This document shows, piece by piece, positions 47,249-56,200 of a DNA stretch of 64,000 nt. This stretch comes from Eutrigla gurnardus (lineage: Eukaryota; Chordata; Actinopteri; Perciformes; Triglidae): NCBI GenBank assembly GCA_963514095.1, contig OY741275.1, positions 27,196,554-27,260,553 on the forward strand, written 5' to 3'. The notes under the pieces are model-generated. The model saw only the letters and a list, made by a program, of their open reading frames with translations. It searched no databases and was not told the DNA's origin. A program made the position numbers and the translations under genes. Within the stretch, counting starts at the first letter, position 1, and the number at the start of each line of letters is the position of its first letter.

Positions 47249-50200
47249 CGTCTGAACACTGAACTACACAGCTGAAGAGCCTGCCGCCATGCTGGAGACT
47301 CTGGGGGGTTTCACTATGCTAACGATAGCCATGATGCTAACGGAGGCTAAATGATGCTAACGGACGCTAACGGAGGCTAACACTAACAGATGCTAACGGA
47401 GGCTAACAGATGCTGACGGAAGCTAACAGATGCCGTGTAATGTTTATAATTTAGTGACCCAGTTTACTGGGACAGAGAGGCTGGTTATACTGGGACAGAG
47501 AGACTGGTTATACTGGGACAGAGAGGCTGGTTATACTGGGACAGATAGACTGGTTATACTGGGACAGAGAGGCTGGTTATACTGGGACAGAGAGACTGGT
47601 TATACTGGGACAGAGAGGCTGGTTATACTGGGACAGATAGACTGGTTATACTGGGACAGAGAGGCTGGTTATACTGGGACAGAGAGACTGGTTATACTGG
47701 GACAGAGAGGCTGGTTATACTGGGACAGAGAGGCTGGTTATACTGGGACAGATAGACTGGTTATACTGGGACAGAGAGGCTGGTTATACTGGGACAGAGA
47801 GGCTGGTTATACTGGGACAATTAAATTAATTTGAGCATACAGATGATAAAAGCGGTATCATCAAACAGGCCACGCCCACTACCGCCGGTCCCGGAGTACA
47901 TCTTCCAGTGTTTCACTTTATCAGTGACAGCATCTCTTCCGCATTCCTCGCCGGCAGAGAGCGCCTGGTGATTTATGGGTGCTGGGTGAGGCCTCTGGGC
48001 TCCCGGCTCCTCAGACCTGGTCTCTGAACGGGGGCAGCGAGGACAGGGCTGTCATCGCCTGGACGCCATAGTTCAGGGCTGCTGCTGCTGCTGCATGACG
48101 AGGATTTATTTCTCCTCTGTGCTAATTTCTTCTCTCAAACATACAAACAAGCAGGAAAAGTTGCACACGCTGCAAATCACCGACCACCGCCCGTAGGAAA
48201 ACACGGTAACCATGCCGATGAAAGGTGTGCTTCATTGGCGAGCGGCGGGAATGTGTAAGGTGCAAGACTAATTATCACCGTTGGTTAAATAATCAAGTGT
48301 GTAAACCAAGGAGGCAGCGAGCAGGAAACATAAACTCTGAACCCGCTCAACTCCCGTCTCACCTCCCGTCTCACCTCCCGTCTCAACTCCCGTCTCACCT
48401 TCCGTCTCACCTCCTGTCTCAACTCCCGTCTCACCTTCCGTCTCACCTCCTGTCTCAACTCCTGTCTCACCTCCCTTCTCACCTCCTGTCTCACCTCCCC
48501 GTCTCACCTCTCGTCTCAACTCCCGTCTCAACTCCAGTCTCACCTCTCGTCTCATGTGTGCATGTACATGTGTGTGTGTGTGCGTGTACATGTGTGTGTG
48601 TCCATGTGTGAGTGTGTTTGTACAATCTACAGTGAAAGACAAGAGAAAACGATCCTCTGTAACATATTCAATGCCCCCCCCCCTCTCTCGTGTGTTGATT
48701 ACCTGTCTAACCCTCATGTGTCTCACCTGTGCCTGTTGTGTCCCCGCCCCCTGCTGTGATTGGTCCTCAGCCCTCAGGTCTGCTCAGCTGGGTCTCGTTC
48801 CCTGATCAGTCCTGGTCTATAAAGTCTGTGTGTGCCCTGGGATCCGGTTTGACTCTCATGTCTCTGTGTGATTCGGGTTATTGTGTTTTGGTTTCTGGTG
48901 TTCCAGACTTTTTGTTGCTTTTCGTTTGGAGGTTTATTTGGAGATTTAAACTTGGTTGTTTTGTTTGCTTTCGCATCCTGAACTCTCATAAAAGCCGAGA
49001 CGTTGTCTTGATGAAGCCACTTATGGTGCAATGAAATGTAGAGCAAAGAGATAAAAAAGCATAGAAGTTGTGTAAAAAAGGTCCCCATCTTTAAACCCAG
49101 AGAGGATGATTAATATGAGTCTCTGTAGTGTTGTGGTGTTTGGGGTCAGACTCGGAGCTGTGATGAGTCTGCTGTGCTATCAGCAACATGCAGTTATAGT
49201 TATTAGATATTATAAGGCTGGCCAAATGTATTCAAGTGAAAATTCATGAATGAATTAAATCTTTGTTCTTAGGTTTGCCTTTGTGAATTTACACACTTTC
49301 CAAACATTAAAATGATATAATCTTATGGTCTCGGGCCATAAGTTGCCACACCACCTTTATTTATCTCACAGAGGTCCGGAGGAGATCCTGATGCACGTAT
49401 AAAGAAATCGATTTTGAATTGTTTTGAATCAACTATCTAACTTATGGGGACCATCAACCTGTCAGGGACTATAATCCTGTATATTTACATTTTAAATGTG
49501 CATCAAGATACATTGTCCCTTTGTGGAATAAAGAAACTTCAACTTCAAAAAGCAATTCTGAATTTAATTGACACCTCAAGAATCGGAATCAAATCGAACC
49601 GAACCGAAAAGATTCCCGACCCCAATACAGACCCTTGTGGAGCGCCGTCATGTGTACATAGCGGAAACACGTTGAACCGGACGATGTCTGGAAATAACAA
49701 TTGTTGTGTTGAAGGATGTCAGAATATGAAATAAAAAAAGATGACCTTCATTTTTCTAGAACACCTCCACTGTAACTGAGTACAGCTCAGCAAACTTTTA
49801 TTTTAATTTTAGTGCTCACATGTGACCAGTTAGGCTCCGCCCCCCACAAAAATACATGCTCTAAAGTCCGACATGTTGGTGGAGTCTGTAGGTGGGGTCT
49901 CTTACCTTCGGCGGGGCTCAGCCCGCGGGCCGCTGAGATCATGGAGAGGGTGGGGCTGCCGTGCACCGAGCGCAGGTAGTGCTCCATGTGGGGGCTGACG
50001 TACGGGTGGGGGTGGCTGAACGGCGAGTCGCCGGGCGCCGCGTGGGGAGACAGGCGGATCAGGGAGATGTCCGAGATGACCGGACTGCCCGTCAGTCCTG
50101 GAGGCCTGTGGAGAGTAAACAGGAGAGCGGTTGGAGGAGGTGGAAGGAGGGAGGTGGAGGGGGGTGAGGGAAGTGAACGAGGGTGGAGGGGGTGGAGGTA

Positions 50201-53200
50201 GAGGGAGGTGGAGGCAACGGGAGGAGGGTTGAGTTTGTGGTGGAGGTGGCGGTTGGAGGAGGGTGGAGGGGGGTGGAAGTGGCGGGTGGAGGGAGATGGA
50301 GGAGGGTGGAGGTGGCGGGTGGAGGTGGGGGAGGATGGAGGTGGCGGGTGGAGGAGGGTGGAGGGAGGTGGAAGAGGGTGGAGGTGGGGGAGGGTGGAGG
50401 GAGGTGGAAGAAGGTGGAGGTGGAGGAGGGTGGGTGGAGGTGGCGGGTGGAGGGAGGACGGTGGGAGGAGGAGGAGGGTGGAGGTGGCGGGTGGAGGGAG
50501 GAGGAGGAGGGTGGGAGGAGGAGGATGGTGGAGGTGGCGGGTGGAGGCGGGTGTAGGGAGGAGGAGGGTGGAGGTGGGGGTGGGTGGAGGGAGGAGTGTG
50601 GAGGTGGAGGGAGGAGGGTGGAGGCGGGTGTAGGGAGGAGGAGGGTGGAGGTGGGGGTGGGGGTGGGTGGAGGGAGGAGTGTGGAGGTGGAGGGAGGAGG
50701 AGGAGGAGGGTGGAGGTGGAGGCGGGTGGAGGGAGGAGGAGGTGGCGGGTGGAGGTGGGGGAGGGTGGAGGTGGAGGCGGGTGGAGGGAGGAGGAGGAGG
50801 GTGGTTATACAGGAGACAGGGAGCTGGAGAGCGTGAGGCACTAATGTGATTACTCGTATTACGCTCATTATCATCAGTGGGATCTCGGCGGTGTGTTCAG
50901 GGACAAGCCTTAACTTCTGTTGTTCCACAAAACTCAATCCACTTCCAGGTGCCCCCCCAGGCCCAGACCCAGACCTAGACCTCCTTCATCATAATCCCCT
51001 TTTGTTCGCCTTCTCCTATTAAGCCCCGGAGCCAGACAAGTCCAGACCGAGGGCTCGGCACCGTGAGGCGACCATGAAGCGGATTCTCTATCTGTTTGGG
51101 TGGGCAAAAAAAACCCATGGGGGGGTCATTACCTCTAAGTAGCCGCCTGCAGCCACCGGGGGCAGGAGAGGTTCTCAGGAGAACCCGCCGGTCTCATTGG
51201 GCTACCTTCGTGGTCTCTGACAGCCGATTGGCAGGTAGACAAGTGGGTGTTGTAGTCCTCAACGGGCCCTCGGGGGCTGAACTCCAGATAAAACCGTCTG
51301 CTGGCTTCGGGCACAAGCCTTTGATGGGTCGTACTTATGTCGAGCTAGCTGCGATAAGAGGCCCGCTGCTCCCTCCGTGTGTGTGGTGGTGGTGTGTGAG
51401 GGTCTGGAAGGAGTCCAGACCCTCAGAAAGTCCTAACTGGGGGGTTCTCTTTCAATAACTCATAAACCATCAATCAGCACTGTAGCTGGGAGTCACGTTT
51501 ACCTGGACTCATACTGAGGACAGTCTGGGAGAACAGACAGACAGGTTACAGGTCTGTACGTGGGTAGACACACAGGTAACAGGGCTGTACGTGGTTGGAC
51601 AGACAGGTCATCAACCATCCGATCCAGGAGAACACCAGCTAACAAGCTACGGTTCATAATTACGTAAAGCAAACAAAGTGTATTCAATCTTCATGGAAGT
51701 TTTGGTGACTAAACGCTGAGTCATCAGTCAATCTCCCCTCAAAGACAAGAACACGGTTGGAGGTGATAAACAGACTGATGACTCACTGTACGAGTGTCGG
51801 CAGGATCGAGCCTCACACAATGAAACACGTGAGTCAGGTCATCGGCATCTCCGACGTCAAGGTTAAACGTTTTACTCAGAACGTTTATATTCTTCAGCTC
51901 ATTTTGCTGGAATGGAGAAGATGAAGTGGCTCAACGATCAGACACGACTCGCTGCACCTCCTTTCCTTCATGTAACCCAGCAACCCGCTCTCACCCCCGA
52001 CCCGCCGAATGTGGACGCCCTTTAGCTTCCGTATTTCCATTTAGGGCATTTATGAAACCAAGTTGATTTAATCTAATGGGGACATAGACTTCTATACAAG
52101 CAGACAGGAGTCGCCCCCTGGTGGCCAGCAGAGAGAAGTAGGACCATTTTCTCAGACTTCTATACAAGCAGAGAGGAGTCGCCCCCTGGTGGCCAGCAGA
52201 GAGAAGTAGGACCATTTTCTCATAGACTTCTGTACAACCAGAGAGGAGTCGCCCCCTGGTGGCCAGCAGAGAGAAGTAGGACCATTTTCTCATAGACTTC
52301 TATACAAGCAGAGAGGAGTCGCCCCCTGGTGGCCAGCAGAGAGAGACCTCCTGGAGGTCGCCTCCTCGTCTGTCCTGGCGGGTCGGGGGTGAGAACGTGT
52401 CGACCGCAGTGACACTCGCGTACAACGATGTCATAAAAACAACAGCATCGCCGACTTTCATGAGAGCCGGAGAACAAATTCAGCTTAAGCCGACAGTCTG
52501 ACGGCTGCGGTGAAGACATGAGTGTTTATAAGTGTGGTTTCCATTCTTGGCAGCAACAAAATCTCTATGAGTAAGAAAAAGGGTGTAAGAATTCATCTGG
52601 TTCATCTGAAAGGGTTCCCGGACCACGGCGGTCCTTCTGAGAAACCACGTTAAGGTCCTGGTTTTATGCGTGACGATAGAGCCGTTAAGGGTATGTGATA
52701 TCTGAAGAAACTGGTCCGTGTACTCGTATGAAAGGTGACCCAGTATGCATGCTTGGCAGAGAACCCCAGCTCCAGGACCCGGAGCTGGGCAGGACCCGGA
52801 GCTGGGCAAGCCCCCCGCCCAGCTTGGCCGAGCCAACCAACCCAAAGCCTGGTCCTTTCGCTCCGTTTCCAGTAAGCGCCTGCAGACTGCCGGCCTTGTC
52901 CGGGGGCCAACTTTCTGCCGTCGGGGCCCGGTCTTCTCCAGCAGCAGCCATAAAGAGCCCTCTGTTCTGGGCGGGAGGGGAGAAGTGAGAAGAAACAGAC
53001 GCTCCATACACAGAAACACGCTCCGCTCGGTCCGCCGACCGAGAGCTTGGCAGCGCCGCCTCAGATTAGTGCTTCCCTGGATCCCTACCTGGTCTAGCTG
53101 GCCCGGGTCTCGGTCTCCCTTGTTATCAGACTCGGTGACTCAGAGGTCATCAAAGCAACGATAAACTCTGCTGTGTTTACAGTATCACCAACAGATATAC

Positions 53201-56200
53201 ACTTCAGCAGGAAGAGATATTAGAACACTACAAATATAATAAGACCATGCCTCCCCTGTCATAGATTAGGTTTACAGTTATATAGTTTCCTTTCATAAAG
53301 AAGCATTTTATGGAACTAATTTATTCCCTCATTCTGGGAAAGATGAAATGTATATATTTAAGTCATTATAATGATTATGATTGTTAAAGAATTAGAGCTA
53401 CACCCTTGGATAATGTGTTCAGCTCTGATTGGCTTACAAAGACGTCTAGAGGAAGAGGAGCTGAAGAACAAGATCATCTCATCACTGTTCCTCAGCAGAA
53501 CAACACACTGAGAGGTCGACCAATCAGAGCAGACTGGGCTTTTTGGGAGGGAGGGGCAGGAGGCTGAGCAGGGCTGCTGCAGTATAGCATGATGTGAAAA
53601 TAAATAAAAGCATGTAAACATGTTGGAAAGGAACATTATATAAACACTATCATCTATACGCTCTATAATCTATAATCTATACGCTCTATAATCTATAATC
53701 TATACGCTCCTCATAGAGAATAATCAGCTGTTTGTCTCGGCCGGCGGCGGAGCGGCGTGTCGACACGCATCACTGCGGCGTGTCGGAGCCGCGGTAATCA
53801 GGTGATTTACGGCGCTGCTGTCAGCAGGATGAGGTAATAATCCCATCATGGCCGCCGTGTCGGCCCGCCCTCCTCCTGACAAGACGTTACTTGAAGTCTG
53901 TGTTTCCCCCAGGATCCCGTCAGAGGTGGAGCGTGGGTGGAGATGCCCCGACTCCTAATTAGTAGCTGCCGTTTAAAGAAAGTTCCATCATACCTGAACA
54001 CGATGGGTGGGAACACCACCCCCCCCCCTCAGAGAGAACGCTGCTCGCCTTCAGACATCTAAATTATTCTTTGTTGCTAAATAAAACGTGGCAGGATGGA
54101 TGGGTGGAGGGGTGGGTGTATACATACATATACATGTATATGTATACATACATATATACATGTATACATACATATATACATGTATATGTATACGCCTGTC
54201 TTCCTCTTGATGATGAGCTCATCACTCTGACAGCTGTAACGGAGCGAGGATGACGGATCTGATCCCATGACGGGATAAAGACGAATTCCAAGAAAAGTGT
54301 ACCCGTCTCCCTGCCCGTCTCCAGTCTCCCTGCCTGTCTCCAGTCTCCCTGCCCGTCTCCTGTCTCCCTGCCCGTCTCCCTGCCCGTCTCCTGTCTCCCT
54401 GCCGGTCTCCCTGCCCGTCTCCTGTCTCCCTGCCCGTCTCCCTGCCTGTCTCCTGTCTCCCTGCTGTCTCCCTGCCCGTCTCCTGTCTCCCTGCCCGTCT
54501 CCTGACTCCCTGACCGTCTCCCTGCCCGTCTCCTGTCTCCCTGCCCGTCTCCTGTAAATGGCATCCTGTCTCCCTGCCCGTCTCCAGTCTCCCTGTTGTC
54601 TCCCTGCCCCTCTCCTGTCTCCCTGCCCCTCTTTCTGCCCGTCTCCTGTCTCCCTGCCCGTCTCCTGTCTCCCTGCCCGTCTCCTGTCTCCCTGTTGTCT
54701 CCCTGCCCATCTCCTGTCTCCCTGCCCGTCTCCTGTCTCCCTGCCCGTCTCCTGTCTCCCTCCTGTCTCCCTGCCCGTCTCCTGTCTCCCTGCCCGTCTC
54801 CTGTCTCCCTGACCGTCTCCCTGCCCGTCTCCTGTCTCCCTGCCCATCTCCTGTAAATGGCATCCTGTCTCCCTGCCCGTCTCCTGTCTCCCTGTTGTCT
54901 CCCTGCCCGTCTCCTGTCTCCCTGCCCGTCTTTCTGCCCGTCTCCTGTCTCCCTGCCCGTCTCCTGTCTCCCTGTTGTCTCCCTGCCCGTCTCCTGTCTC
55001 CCTGCCCGTCTCCTGTCTCCCTGTTGTCTCCCTGCCCATCTCCTGTCTCCCTGCCCGTCTCCTGTCTCCCTGCCCGTCTCCTGTCTCCCTCCTGTCTCCC
55101 TGCCCGTCTCCTGTCTCCCTGCCCGTCTCCTGTCTCCCTGACCGTCTCCCTGCCCGTCTCCTGTCTCCCTGCCCGTCTCCTGTAAATGGCATCCTGTCTC
55201 CCTGCCCGTCTCCTGTCTCCCTGTTGTCTCCCTGCCCGTCTCCTGTCTCCCTGCCCGTCTTTCTGCCCGTCTCCTGTCTCCCTGCCCGTCTCCTGTCTCC
55301 CTGTTGTCTCCCTGCCCGTCTCCTGTCTCCCTGCCCGTCTCCTGTCTCCCTGCCCATCTCCTGTCTCCCTGCCCATCTCCTGTCTCCCTGCCGGCTGACC
55401 AACCAGTCATTCAGTGCCTCGGCGGCGTCCCCCCGGCTCTCTGGATGAATTATGATGTGACACACTCCCTCCTGTACTTCTGGGCAGCCGAGGAGATAAA
55501 TCACCGCCGGCCCACGGGACACGCCGGGATCCTGTCCCCGTTGTTTTTGGGGCCCTGATCAGGATGCTGAGGGTTTGGACTCAACTGGATACTGTACTCC
55601 CTAAGGGGGGGGGGGGGGGGGGGGGTACTTAAATGAGACGGGATTATACAGGAGGGTAATTATCTGATGTCAGGTGTTTTTTTTAGTACATAAAACTACG
55701 TGGAGACAAACGTGGTATAAAGCGTGTTATAAACCGTGTTATAAACAGTGTAAATCTCCATGTATTGATCTGCAGCCTCCCGGCCGTTTGATTGGCGGGT
55801 CTCTTGTCCTCTCAGAGACATTCCTGGCTGGATCTGTGGGGGGGGCAACAAGCAGCGACGGATGATAACAACCAGTCGAGCCCCCCCCACACACACACAC
55901 ACACACTCCCAACCCCTCCTTTCCATGTCAACCAAAACAAAACAACGAAGGGAAAAGCAACATGGGCCGACTGACTGACGGGTCCTGACCCAGAACGGGC
56001 CTTGCCTGGCGAGCGGGCCACATCTGTGGGCGTACGGGGGTGGGGCACGCCAAAGCGCCGCCACACAAAGACCTTGAGCATATTTCAACTTTTTCAGCGC
56101 TGCAATTTGCCCCCTCGCCTGCATCCCGGAAACCTCGACGCCGCGGAGAAACAAACAGGGTGGCGGCGCGGTGGCTTCGCTTCACGGGATCGAGGATTCC

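Larger units (their letters stand above)
46688..49905 (-). other. gli2 intron with microsatellites and minisatellites
   Basis: Apart from arrays listed separately it holds a G10 run near 46940, CA (47006-47031) and GT (47217-47246) microsatellites, and unique-looking sequence at 47830-48340 and 48760-49900. No exon was found. Confidence 0.45.

Noticed and set aside
47430..47834. 134-codon ORF of repeated GYTGTERLVILGQ-like units
   Set aside because: 23-bp minisatellite, not a protein repeat.
48225..48726. 128- and 152-codon ORFs on either strand
   Set aside because: Frames across a 12-bp array and a TG tract.
50092..50937. 281-codon Pro/Ser/Thr-rich and 217-codon Gly/Arg/Trp-rich ORFs on opposite strands
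   Set aside because: Both are translations of the GGA-rich minisatellite; composition explains the lack of stops.
54064..55522. Minus-strand ORFs of 384-481 codons, Arg/Gly/Asp-rich
   Set aside because: They read an 18-bp-type tandem array; all three frames are open together and no domain, splice or start context supports a gene.
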